Source: an uncultured Lachnospiraceae bacterium (GTDB taxonomy: Bacteria; Bacillota; Clostridia; Lachnospirales; Lachnospiraceae). Taken from it: a stretch of 64,000 bases of DNA. The notes below the pieces were generated by a model, which was not told where the DNA came from, did no database searches, and worked only from the letters and a program-made list of their open reading frames with translations. The number at the start of each line of letters is the position of its first letter. The first letter of the stretch is position 1. The DNA is taken from contig CAJUAA010000001.1 of NCBI GenBank assembly GCA_910584205.1, positions 128,651-192,650 on the forward strand. The letters are read 5' to 3'. The translations under genes were made by a program, and so were the position numbers. Shown in pieces: positions 16,050-23,102 of the stretch.

Positions 16050-16137
16050 GTATAATAAGGAAACGTATCCCTTATCATCAACGCTTCGCGTTGGTAACAA
16101 AGTATAATAAGGAAACGTATTTCTTATCATCAGCGCT
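16050..16137 (+). repeat. Two copies of a 36-bp promoter-like repeat with hairpin tails
   Basis: GTATAATAAGGAAACGTAT is present at 16050-16068 and again at 16102-16120, each followed by a C/T run and TTATCATCA. The first copy runs into CAACGC-TTC-GCGTTG and the second into CAGCG-CTGGA-CGCTG, so both carry a small hairpin. Each has a TATAAT. The 15964-16206 interval otherwise holds no gene; it is the leader of the alarmone synthetase gene. Confidence 0.65.
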
Positions 16138-16206
16138 GGACGCTGAAAATGAGCGGGGAAGAGAGGGAACGAAAGGACCGTCTGTTCCCGGAGGAGTGGA
16201 AAGTAA

Positions 16207-16860
16207 ATGGCAGTGGAGATGACGATTCAGGAATATATTCGCGGCCGGTCGGATAAGGACAGTTTTGAGACGGCGATGTTTATCTATGAATCGGCTTTGA
16301 TACAGATGAGAAGCCGGATTGAGGTGCTGGACAAGGAATTGAGCCATGTGTATTCCTACAATCCGATCGAGTACGTGAAATCCCGGCTGAAGACGCCGGA
16401 GAGTATCATGAAAAAACTTCGGAAAAACGGACACAGTATCAGTATTGACGATATGGTGGAATACGTCAATGACATCGCGGGGATCCGTATCACCTGTTCC
16501 TTCTTCTCGGAGGTTTATTTTCTTGCGGATATGCTGGCCAGACAGGATAATCTGTCGGTACTGAACATCAAGGATTATATTGGGCATCCGAAGGAAAGCG
16601 GCTACAAGAGCTACCATATGATCCTGGCGATCCAGGTGGCTCTGGCGGATGCGGTGATTCCGACGAAGGTGGAGGTTCAGATCCGGACCATGGCCATGGA
16701 TTTCTGGGCCAGTCTGGAGCATAAGATTTATTATAAATACGAGGGAAACGCTCCTGGCTATTTTGCCAGAGAGCTGCAGGAATGCGCTTCCATCATTTCG
16801 CGGCTGGATGCCAAGATGCTGTCCCTGAACGAGGCGATGAAGCGGATTGACGGAGAATAG
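16207..16860 (+). CDS. Small alarmone synthetase (RelQ-like GTP pyrophosphokinase)
   Basis: The 217-residue protein contains only a RelA/SpoT synthetase domain and short C-terminal helices, the layout of RelQ/YjbM-type enzymes that make (p)ppGpp. The family motifs are visible: SIDDMVEYVNDIAGIRI, the G-loop region KESGYKSYH and the catalytic VEVQIRTMAMDFWASLEHK. No HD hydrolase, TGS or ACT domain is present. RelQ enzymes act as tetramers and are allosterically controlled; that is family knowledge. An unusual repeated leader lies upstream. Confidence 0.9.
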   Translation: MAVEMTIQEYIRGRSDKDSFETAMFIYESALIQMRSRIEVLDKELSHVYSYNPIEYVKSRLKTPESIMKKLRKNGHSISIDDMVEYVNDIAGIRITCSFFSEVYFLADMLARQDNLSVLNIKDYIGHPKESGYKSYHMILAIQVALADAVIPTKVEVQIRTMAMDFWASLEHKIYYKYEGNAPGYFARELQECASIISRLDAKMLSLNEAMKRIDGE

Positions 16861-16915
16861 GAAAAGCTGTCCCGGGACCGGGGCAGCCTTTTATCGATGC
16901 CGTAACATGAGGAGT

Positions 16916-16946
16916 GCCCCGGCAATACGGATGCCGGGGCTTATTA
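16916..16946 (+). terminator. Rho-independent terminator after relQ
   Basis: GCCCCGGCA (16916-16924) and TGCCGGGGC (16932-16940) form a perfect 9-bp stem followed by TTATT. A weaker hairpin (AGCTGTCCC with GGGCAGCC, then TTTTA) just before it at 16864-16892 may add to termination. The 16947-17123 interval is AT-rich without a gene. Confidence 0.7.
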
Positions 16947-17123
16947 TGAAAAAATTTATCTGTATGTCGCTGTTTGTTTCTATCTTCCTGTAGTATAACA
17001 GCCAAATGTGTCGAGAATATGAACAAATAATGAAGATATTGTAAAAACACACAAAAAGGACAAGTGAAAATGTATTTTTGTATACAAATTAAATAAAATA
17101 AAAACAGAGCATTTGACAGACAG

Positions 17124-17152
17124 TTGTAAAAAAAGACAAAAAATGATAGAAT
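17124..17152 (+). promoter_or_regulatory. Sigma-A promoter of the pyrophosphatase gene
   Basis: TTGTAA (17124-17129) and TAGAAT (17147-17152) have a 17-base spacer. A consensus TTGACA at 17113 lies a little upstream but has no -10 at proper distance. A transcript from here begins near 17159, which favours ATG 17183 as the translation start. Confidence 0.5.
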
Positions 17153-17182
17153 AAGGAAGGATATATGAGAGGAGAGCAGACT

Positions 17183-18829
17183 ATGGCAGCAGAGACGGCA
17201 CCAGTCTATGTGATTGGACATAAAAATCCGGATACGGACTCCATCTGTTCCGCAATCGCTTATGCGGAGCTGAAGAACCGCCTTTTGGGAGGCGGATACT
17301 GCGCGGCGCGCGCCGGGCAGATCAATCAGGAAACACAGTATGTCCTGAACTTTTTTCAGGCGTCCGCACCCAAATACATTGAAGATGTCAGAACTGACGT
17401 TCGGGATATTGAGATCCGCAAGACCAAGGGAGTGTCCGGGCAGATTTCGCTGAAGAAGGCGTGGAACATGATGAGGGCGCTGGGGGTGGTGACGCTTCCC
17501 ATTACGGAGGACCAGAGGCTTCAGGGACTGATTACCATCGGCGACATTGCCAATGCCTATATGGATGTGTATGACAACTGCAGCCTGTCTGCGGCCCATA
17601 CGCCCTATAAAAACATTCTGGAGACGCTGGATGCGGTCATGCTGATCGGAAATGAGGAAGAAGTCTACGAGAAGGGCGAAGTGGTAATTGCGGCGGCAAA
17701 CCCGGATGTGATGGAAGACTATATTCATGAAGGGGATATGGTGATCCTTGGCAACCGGTACGAGTCGCAGCTCTGCGCCATCGAGATGAACGCGGCCTGT
17801 ATCGTCGTCTGCATGGACGCCAAGGTATCCAGGACCATCCGCAAGCTGGCGCAGGAGCACGGCTGCAATATTATCGTGACGCCGCACGACACCTTTACGG
17901 TGGCCAGGATGATTAATCAGAGCATGCCCATTTCCCATTTTATGAAAGAGGATAACCTGATCACGTTCAAGCTGACCGAGAAGACCGACGATATCAAGGG
18001 AATCATGGGCCAGAAGCGTTACCGGGATTTCCCGATCCTGGACATGGAGGGAAATTACATCGGCATGATTTCCCGGCGGAACCTTCTGAATCTGCGGAAA
18101 AAGCAGGTGATCCTGGTGGACCACAACGAGGCGAGCCAGACCGTGGACGGGATCGAACATGCGGATATTCTGGAGATCATCGACCATCACCGGATCGGAA
18201 CGCTGGAGACGCTGGAGCCGGTCTTTTTCCGGAATCAGCCGCTGGGCTGTACGGCAACCATCGTCTATCAGATGTATCAGGAAAACGGGATCGAGATTCC
18301 AAAGAGCATCGCGGGGCTTTTGATGGCGGCGATTCTGTCGGATACGCTGATGTTCCGTTCTCCCACCTGTACGGCTGTGGATCAGGCGGCGGCGGAGCGG
18401 CTGTCGGAGCTCTGCGGCGTGGAGATCGAGGAGTTTTCCATTGACATGTTCAGTGCAGGCAGCGATATGGGCTCCAAGACGCCGGCGGAGATTTTCAACC
18501 AGGATAAGAAAAAATTCCAGGTGAACGAGCATGAATTCATTGTAGCGCAGATCAACAGCATGAACAGCATCGAACTGGATGAGATCAAGGAAAAACTCGT
18601 TCCCTATCTGAACGAAGAATTTGGAAATCTGGGTGTGGAGATGTGTTATGTGATGCTGACCAACATCGTGAAGGAGAAGACGGAACTGCTCTGCTTTGGA
18701 GAGCATGCGAAGGAAGTGGCAAGAAGCGCGTTCCAGCTGCCGGAGGATACGGTGGATATCAGGCTGAAGGGGCTGGTATCCCGGAAGAAACAGCTGATTC
18801 CCAGTATTGTGACGGTACTGCAGCAGTAA
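17183..18829 (+). CDS. Manganese-dependent inorganic pyrophosphatase with CBS and DRTGG domains
   Basis: The 548-residue enzyme hydrolyses pyrophosphate and is a nucleotide-regulated family II PPase. The DHH catalytic module is split: GHKNPDTDSICSA at the N-terminus, DHNEASQ at about 315, and DHHRIG at about 335. The DHHA2 domain follows (FSAGSDMGSKTPAEIFNQD). Inserted between (about 65-300) are two CBS segments (GVSGQISLKKAW... and FMKEDNLITFKLTE) flanking a DRTGG-type domain, as in clostridial CBS-PPases controlled by AMP/ADP and diadenosine polyphosphates. ATG 17183 has GGAGAG 6 bases upstream; ATG 17165 is an alternative. Confidence 0.92.
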   Translation: MAAETAPVYVIGHKNPDTDSICSAIAYAELKNRLLGGGYCAARAGQINQETQYVLNFFQASAPKYIEDVRTDVRDIEIRKTKGVSGQISLKKAWNMMRALGVVTLPITEDQRLQGLITIGDIANAYMDVYDNCSLSAAHTPYKNILETLDAVMLIGNEEEVYEKGEVVIAAANPDVMEDYIHEGDMVILGNRYESQLCAIEMNAACIVVCMDAKVSRTIRKLAQEHGCNIIVTPHDTFTVARMINQSMPISHFMKEDNLITFKLTEKTDDIKGIMGQKRYRDFPILDMEGNYIGMISRRNLLNLRKKQVILVDHNEASQTVDGIEHADILEIIDHHRIGTLETLEPVFFRNQPLGCTATIVYQMYQENGIEIPKSIAGLLMAAILSDTLMFRSPTCTAVDQAAAERLSELCGVEIEEFSIDMFSAGSDMGSKTPAEIFNQDKKKFQVNEHEFIVAQINSMNSIELDEIKEKLVPYLNEEFGNLGVEMCYVMLTNIVKEKTELLCFGEHAKEVARSAFQLPEDTVDIRLKGLVSRKKQLIPSIVTVLQQ

Positions 18830-18875
18830 GAAGCGGAACGCAGATCATGTTCAGTGAAATACAGAAATATAGAAA

Positions 18876-18935
18876 GCTGCCGCGGCAGGAGGTCAGACGA
18901 AACTCGTCCGGCACCGCGGCAGCATTATTTTTTGC
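18876..18935. terminator. Bidirectional terminator hairpin between convergent genes
   Basis: GCTGCCGCGG (18876-18885) pairs with CCGCGGCAGC (18914-18923) and is followed by ATTATTTTTT on the plus strand. It separates the pyrophosphatase gene from the minus-strand lipoprotein gene. Confidence 0.65.
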
Positions 18936-18982
18936 AATTGCCTTTCAGGAATCTTCATCCGGAAGCTTTGGCGCGTTCGTTC

Positions 18983-19540
18983 TCAGGAACCGGAAGCGCC
19001 GTAGTGGAACAGGATGGGTTCCGCCTTTTGCGCCTTTTCCTCAAAAGAGAGAAATTCTTCTTTCGTTATCTGCGTCGTGTTTCCCTCTGCTGTTTTCTCA
19101 TAACATTCGCGTCCACTGTCATCGTATCTTATGTAAACTGCTTCCGACAGTTCCAGCAGGCCCTCTTCCTTGATCTCATACCGCAGCACCTGCTGTTCGC
19201 CGGTTGCGTAGATGCCGGAGGCGTCGCAGGAAAGAGGAGCCGTGGTCTCCGGATCGTCGATGGATCCGATTTTCTTCGCTTCGCCGTCCGCCGCATAATA
19301 GACATCGCAGAAAGCCGCCGTCTGTCCGCCGTCCAGGAGCTGGCTGGATGCCAGCAGGACGGGATTTTTGGCGCCGGCCTCCACAATGGCGAACGCTTCG
19401 TCGTCTGCAAGCGCGGCGACGGCGGAGCCGTAGAGCTCGGCGTTGGAGGCTCCGGAGGATGTTCTGCCGCAGGCAGTCAGCAGGGATAAAAGAGAGAGGA
19501 TCAGGGCGCATCCCATGACCTTTTGTAAATTCTGGTTCAT
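18983..19540 (-). CDS. Putative lipoprotein, unknown function
   Basis: The 185-residue product has a lipoprotein signal peptide with lipobox LTAC (Cys about 24) and a mature domain of roughly 160 residues (VAALADDEAFAIVEAG, DVYYAADGEAKKIGSI). I recognise no family. It lies 27 bases after the HTH-membrane gene on the same strand and ends at a shared terminator, so the two probably form an operon. Confidence 0.72.
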   Translation of the reverse strand: MNQNLQKVMGCALILSLLSLLTACGRTSSGASNAELYGSAVAALADDEAFAIVEAGAKNPVLLASSQLLDGGQTAAFCDVYYAADGEAKKIGSIDDPETTAPLSCDASGIYATGEQQVLRYEIKEEGLLELSEAVYIRYDDSGRECYEKTAEGNTTQITKEEFLSFEEKAQKAEPILFHYGASGS

Positions 19541-19567
19541 AATCGTGTCTTATCCTTTCTTAACAGT

Positions 19568-20092
19568 TCAATTATAATTTTTTCTGCTTTTTACGAAATA
19601 GCAGGCGCACAGCACCAGCCCGATGATTCCGCTCGCGATGGCAGGCAGAAGAAGCGTCAGATAATTTACAGGAATGTTGACGTATTCGCCCACAGCGATA
19701 TAGCGGTACAGCATGTACTGGGTACTGAGCGTAGTATGCTGGAGCGCCATGATAAAAACCACCGACAGGATGCACACCATCAGAAAAAGCAGTCCGCCCG
19801 TCAGCAGCATCATCATGTTGCGGGTGTAGAGATTGATCTTCATCAGATCTTCCAGAGTGATTTTTTCGTCGATTTTATTATCCTTTTCTTTCATCTCTTC
19901 CTCCAGCATCAGGTCATCCAGTGATATATGAAACATCCGGCTGAGCAATACAACGCTCTCCAGATCCGGCATAGTCACGCCTGCCTCCCACTTGGAGATG
20001 GTCTGCCGGGATACGTGGAGCTTCTCCGCCAGCTGTTCCTGCGTCATACCCGAAAGCTTTCTTAACTGATTGATTCGGTTTCCGATTTCCAT
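19568..20092 (-). CDS. XRE-family transcriptional regulator with C-terminal membrane helices
   Basis: The 174-residue protein starts with a Cro/C1 HTH (about residues 1-62: LRKLSGMTQEQLAEKLHVSRQTISKWEAG), then a charged linker and two membrane helices (about 98-120 and 145-168). This layout is common for membrane-tethered XRE regulators. The start is placed at the ATG at 20092 because AAAGGAGG lies just upstream; the frame is open further but without support. Its target may be the lipoprotein gene or itself. Confidence 0.82.
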   Translation of the reverse strand: MEIGNRINQLRKLSGMTQEQLAEKLHVSRQTISKWEAGVTMPDLESVVLLSRMFHISLDDLMLEEEMKEKDNKIDEKITLEDLMKINLYTRNMMMLLTGGLLFLMVCILSVVFIMALQHTTLSTQYMLYRYIAVGEYVNIPVNYLTLLLPAIASGIIGLVLCACYFVKSRKNYN

Positions 20093-20266
20093 AATTGCAA
20101 CAGGTCCTCCTTTCGGGAAAATTATAGCGCAGAACGTCCCATGTTTCCAGCAATCTGTGTTGACATCCGTGCTCTGAATGATAACATAAATACACAGCAG
20201 AACAAAACAAAGCGTACAGTATATTAAAATTGTGTTATGGATAAGCGTATGCTGTGAGAAATACAT

Positions 20267-20359
20267 ATGAAAGGCATTTTGGAGATGTTGGAACAGCTTC
20301 TGAAGCTGGCAGTCCTGATCGCTGCGGCAATCCTGGCAAAAAGAGTGCGCCTGTCATGA
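20267..20359 (+). CDS. Possible 30-residue hydrophobic peptide
   Basis: ATG 20267 to TGA 20359 encodes a short peptide with a charged start, a hydrophobic core (LKLAVLIAAAILA) and a basic end. It lies in the gap between the divergent HTH gene and the response regulator, right before the regulator promoter. The ribosome binding site (GAGAAA) is weak. It could be a leader peptide, a small toxin or chance. Confidence 0.25.
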   Translation: MKGILEMLEQLLKLAVLIAAAILAKRVRLS

Positions 20360-20361
20360 AA

Positions 20362-20389
20362 TTGTCACTTTTATTTGTTAAGATATAAG
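20362..20389 (+). promoter_or_regulatory. Promoter and probable regulator box of the first two-component operon
   Basis: TTGTCA (20362-20367) and TATAAG (20384-20389) have a 16-base spacer. The 19-base sequence TTGTCACTTTTATTTGTTA (20362-20380) recurs with two changes at 22347-22365 before the ABC transporter genes, which suggests a binding site for the response regulator encoded here. Confidence 0.55.
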
Positions 20390-20492
20390 GGAACAGGAAA
20401 GCTGCCTGCAGGGGCGAACATCCTGAGCGAATGAGAGTTTTACTGCAGGTGATATTATTGAAAGGCAAGGAAGAAAGGACGGAAAACCGGCC

Positions 20493-21164
20493 ATGGTTGA
20501 TCTGTATTATATTGAGGATGATCCGGGTATTGCATTGCCTGTAAAAGAATATCTGGAACAGAAGAATTTTAAGGTAACGATCTGTGAAACGCTTGCGCAG
20601 GCAGAGCAGGCATTGAAGGAGCATGTTCCAACCCTTGTTCTGCTGGACTGGAACATGCCGGACGGATGCGGGGACGGTTTATGCCGGTGGATCCGCAGGA
20701 ACTGGAAAGAACTGCCCGTTATTTTTCTTACGGTCCGGGGAGACTGCGCGGATATTGTCGCGGGCTTTGGGAACGGTGCGGACGACTATATCGTGAAGCC
20801 TTTTGAACTGGAGGTGCTGCATTCGCGGATTCTGGCATTGCTCCGCAGGACCGGCAACGCGGCGGAACAGTATCTTTCCTGTGACGGGATCAGGATGGAC
20901 TTAAACCGCCATACGGTTTCCTGCCGCTTAGAGGAAATTTCTTTAAGCGAGGCAGAATACCGGCTTCTTTTGTGCCTGATGCAGAATAAGGGAAGGACGG
21001 TTACCAGAGAAAGAATACTGGAGCAGGTATGGGATGTAAATGGAAATTATGTGAACGATAATACCTTAACCGTTACCATGAAACGTTTAAGAGACAAGCT
21101 TTATCAGCCGAAGTGTCTGAAAACCGTCAGAAGCGTAGGCTACCGTATGGAGGATACCCTATGA
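20493..21164 (+). CDS. OmpR-family response regulator (first module)
   Basis: The 223-residue protein has a receiver domain (residues 1-118, acidic pocket EDD at 8-10, phosphoacceptor Asp52 in LLDWNMP, Lys in VKPFE) and an OmpR winged helix (about 128-222: LSEAEYRLLLCLMQN..TVTRERILEQVW..NTLTVTMKRLRDKL). It is closest in feel to BceR/VirR-type regulators that control Bce-like ABC transporters. It overlaps the kinase gene by ATGA. Its likely target is the ABC transporter just downstream. Confidence 0.92.
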   Translation: MVDLYYIEDDPGIALPVKEYLEQKNFKVTICETLAQAEQALKEHVPTLVLLDWNMPDGCGDGLCRWIRRNWKELPVIFLTVRGDCADIVAGFGNGADDYIVKPFELEVLHSRILALLRRTGNAAEQYLSCDGIRMDLNRHTVSCRLEEISLSEAEYRLLLCLMQNKGRTVTRERILEQVWDVNGNYVNDNTLTVTMKRLRDKLYQPKCLKTVRSVGYRMEDTL

Positions 21165-22345
21165 GCGGACAGAAACAGATATGGATTACATTTGGATTCG
21201 TCCTGTCCGTCAGCCTGGTTACCGCGGCTGTTTCCGTCCTGCTTGCGTCCTGCCATTACAGCCGGCTTCCGTTTGAACTGCTGAATGCCGTCTGCGGCGA
21301 AGTAATCGAACAGGAGCCGGAGACAAAAAATGTCATTTCTGCGGCATTAAAGGAATACACAAAAGGAAATCCTGACGGCGCGGCGGAAGAAGACGTGCTG
21401 TCTGCCCTGGGGTACCGCGTCTCGGATTTTTCAGGATCTGCCTCCCCGCAGAATATTTTGTTTGCCGGGGCGGGCTTTTTCACAGGAATCCTGCTTTTCC
21501 TTTTTACTTTTTTGTATCGGAATCAAACAGAAGCTGCACGGATTCGGGCTCTGGCGGAGTATCTGGAACAGGTGAATATCGGCAGGGCGCCCATTTTATC
21601 CGCTTCCGGCGAGGATGATTTTTCCAGACTGGAAGATGAAATCTATAAGACCGTGACCTTTCTGTATCAGACGAAGGACAGCGCAGTACAGGCAAAGAAT
21701 GAGTTTGCGGAAAATCTGTCTAATATTGCGCATCAGCTCAAAACGCCGATCACCGCCATCTCCCTTTCGGTTCAGATGATGAAGCAGAATATGGACAAGA
21801 AACATCTGGAGCAGGTAGGGAAACAGCTTTCACGGCTGACACATCTTGAAGAAGCTCTGCTGGTCCTTTCCAGGATTGACGCCGGTACCTTACATTTACA
21901 AAAGGATGGGGTGGACGTCTATACGCTTCTTGTCCTGGCGGCGGATAACCTGCAGGAGCTGTTTGTAAATTCCCATACCTCTGTTGAAATACCGGAGCTG
22001 GGCGGGATGCTTGTGACCGTGGATCTGGACTGGACCATGGAGGCGGTTATGAATCTGATGAAAAACTGCATGGAGCACAGCCCCGGGGGAACGGTTCACT
22101 GCTCTTATGTACAGAATCCGCTCTATACGGAAATCCTGATCTGGGACGATGGGAAAGGATTTGCAAAAGAAGAGATTCCCCATCTCTTTGAACGGTTTTA
22201 CCGGGGTGAAAACGCGTGCGAGGGCGGTATTGGAATCGGACTGGCCTTGTCAAAAGAGATGATTGAACGCCAGAACGGAACCATACGGGCAAAAAATAAA
22301 CCGGACGGCGGCGCTCTTTTTGAAATTCGGTTTTACAGTCACTGA
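21161..22345 (+). CDS. Sensor histidine kinase (first module)
   Basis: The 394-residue kinase has two membrane helices (about 8-30 and 105-130) around a short extracytoplasmic loop of about 75 residues, then a HAMP-like linker, a phosphoacceptor helix with His191 in NIAHQLKTPITA, and an HATPase domain (MNLMKNCMEHSPGG, DDGKGF, GIGIGLALSKEMI). The start ATG overlaps the regulator stop. It is probably a cognate partner of the regulator at 20493 and works with the FtsX-type permease downstream, as in other Bce-like systems, where the transporter can be the real sensor (family knowledge). Confidence 0.9.
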   Translation: MSGQKQIWITFGFVLSVSLVTAAVSVLLASCHYSRLPFELLNAVCGEVIEQEPETKNVISAALKEYTKGNPDGAAEEDVLSALGYRVSDFSGSASPQNILFAGAGFFTGILLFLFTFLYRNQTEAARIRALAEYLEQVNIGRAPILSASGEDDFSRLEDEIYKTVTFLYQTKDSAVQAKNEFAENLSNIAHQLKTPITAISLSVQMMKQNMDKKHLEQVGKQLSRLTHLEEALLVLSRIDAGTLHLQKDGVDVYTLLVLAADNLQELFVNSHTSVEIPELGGMLVTVDLDWTMEAVMNLMKNCMEHSPGGTVHCSYVQNPLYTEILIWDDGKGFAKEEIPHLFERFYRGENACEGGIGIGLALSKEMIERQNGTIRAKNKPDGGALFEIRFYSH

Positions 22346-22346
22346 G

Positions 22347-22369
22347 TTGTAACTTTTATTTGCTATACT
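22347..22369 (+). promoter_or_regulatory. Second copy of the regulator box with -10 element before the ABC genes
   Basis: TTGTAACTTTTATTTGCTA (22347-22365) matches 17 of 19 bases of the box at 20362, and TATACT (22364-22369) lies at its end. The spacer between TTGTAA and TATACT is only 11 bases, so the regulator may replace normal -35 recognition. Confidence 0.5.
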
Positions 22370-22416
22370 GTTTCTTGTAAAAGTTCATGCAGACAGATGA
22401 AAGGAGAAAATCCCAA

Positions 22417-23097
22417 ATGGAAATTTTGAAATGCGAGGGAGTGAAGAAGGTATATGGCTCCGGTGAAAATCAGGTGACGGCCCTTAACGGAATTGACCTG
22501 TCAGTCAGCAGAGGGGAATTTGTGGCAATCGTCGGGGCGTCCGGTTCCGGAAAATCAACCCTGCTGCATATTCTCGGCAGCGTGGAGAGACCCACAGAGG
22601 GTAAGGTGATGATAGACGGGACGGATCTTTCCAGACTGAACCAGACGGAGGCGGCCATTTTCCGGCGCAGGAAAGTGGGGCTCATATATCAGTTTTATAA
22701 TCTGATCCCGACACTCACGGTGCGCAAGAATATCCTCATGCCGCTTACACTGGATCGGAAAAAGCCCAATCAGGAATATTTTGAGAAAGTGGTAAATTCC
22801 CTTGGAATCGCGGAGAAGCTTGACGCGCTGCCGAACCAGTTATCCGGAGGCCAGCAGCAGAGGGCGGCGATCGCGCGTTCCCTGATCTACCGTCCGGCCC
22901 TGCTTCTGGCGGACGAGCCGACCGGGAATCTGGACCAGAAAAATTCCAGAGAAATCATCGACATGCTGAAACTTTCCAACCGCAATCTGGATCAGACCAT
23001 TCTGCTGATCACCCATGATGAAAAGGTCGCTCTGGAAGCGGAGCGCATTATAACGGTGGAAGATGGACGCATCATCAGTGATCAGCGGCGGAGGTAA
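22417..23097 (+). CDS. ABC transporter ATP-binding protein (MacB/BceA/LolD type)
   Basis: The 226-residue ATPase has Walker A GASGSGKST (about 42), Q-loop region YQFYNLIPTLTVRKN, signature LSGGQQQRAAIARS, and Walker B LLLADEPTGNLD. This is the MacB/BceA group that pairs with FtsX-like permeases in antimicrobial peptide resistance. ATG 22417 is 10 bases after AAGGAG. It is directly followed by its permease. Confidence 0.92.
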   Translation: MEILKCEGVKKVYGSGENQVTALNGIDLSVSRGEFVAIVGASGSGKSTLLHILGSVERPTEGKVMIDGTDLSRLNQTEAAIFRRRKVGLIYQFYNLIPTLTVRKNILMPLTLDRKKPNQEYFEKVVNSLGIAEKLDALPNQLSGGQQQRAAIARSLIYRPALLLADEPTGNLDQKNSREIIDMLKLSNRNLDQTILLITHDEKVALEAERIITVEDGRIISDQRRR

Positions 23098-23102
23098 CGG
23101 AT

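Noticed and set aside
16793..18706. 637-residue open frame on the minus strand
   Set aside because: It is the antisense of the CBS-type pyrophosphatase, which matches its family over the full length.
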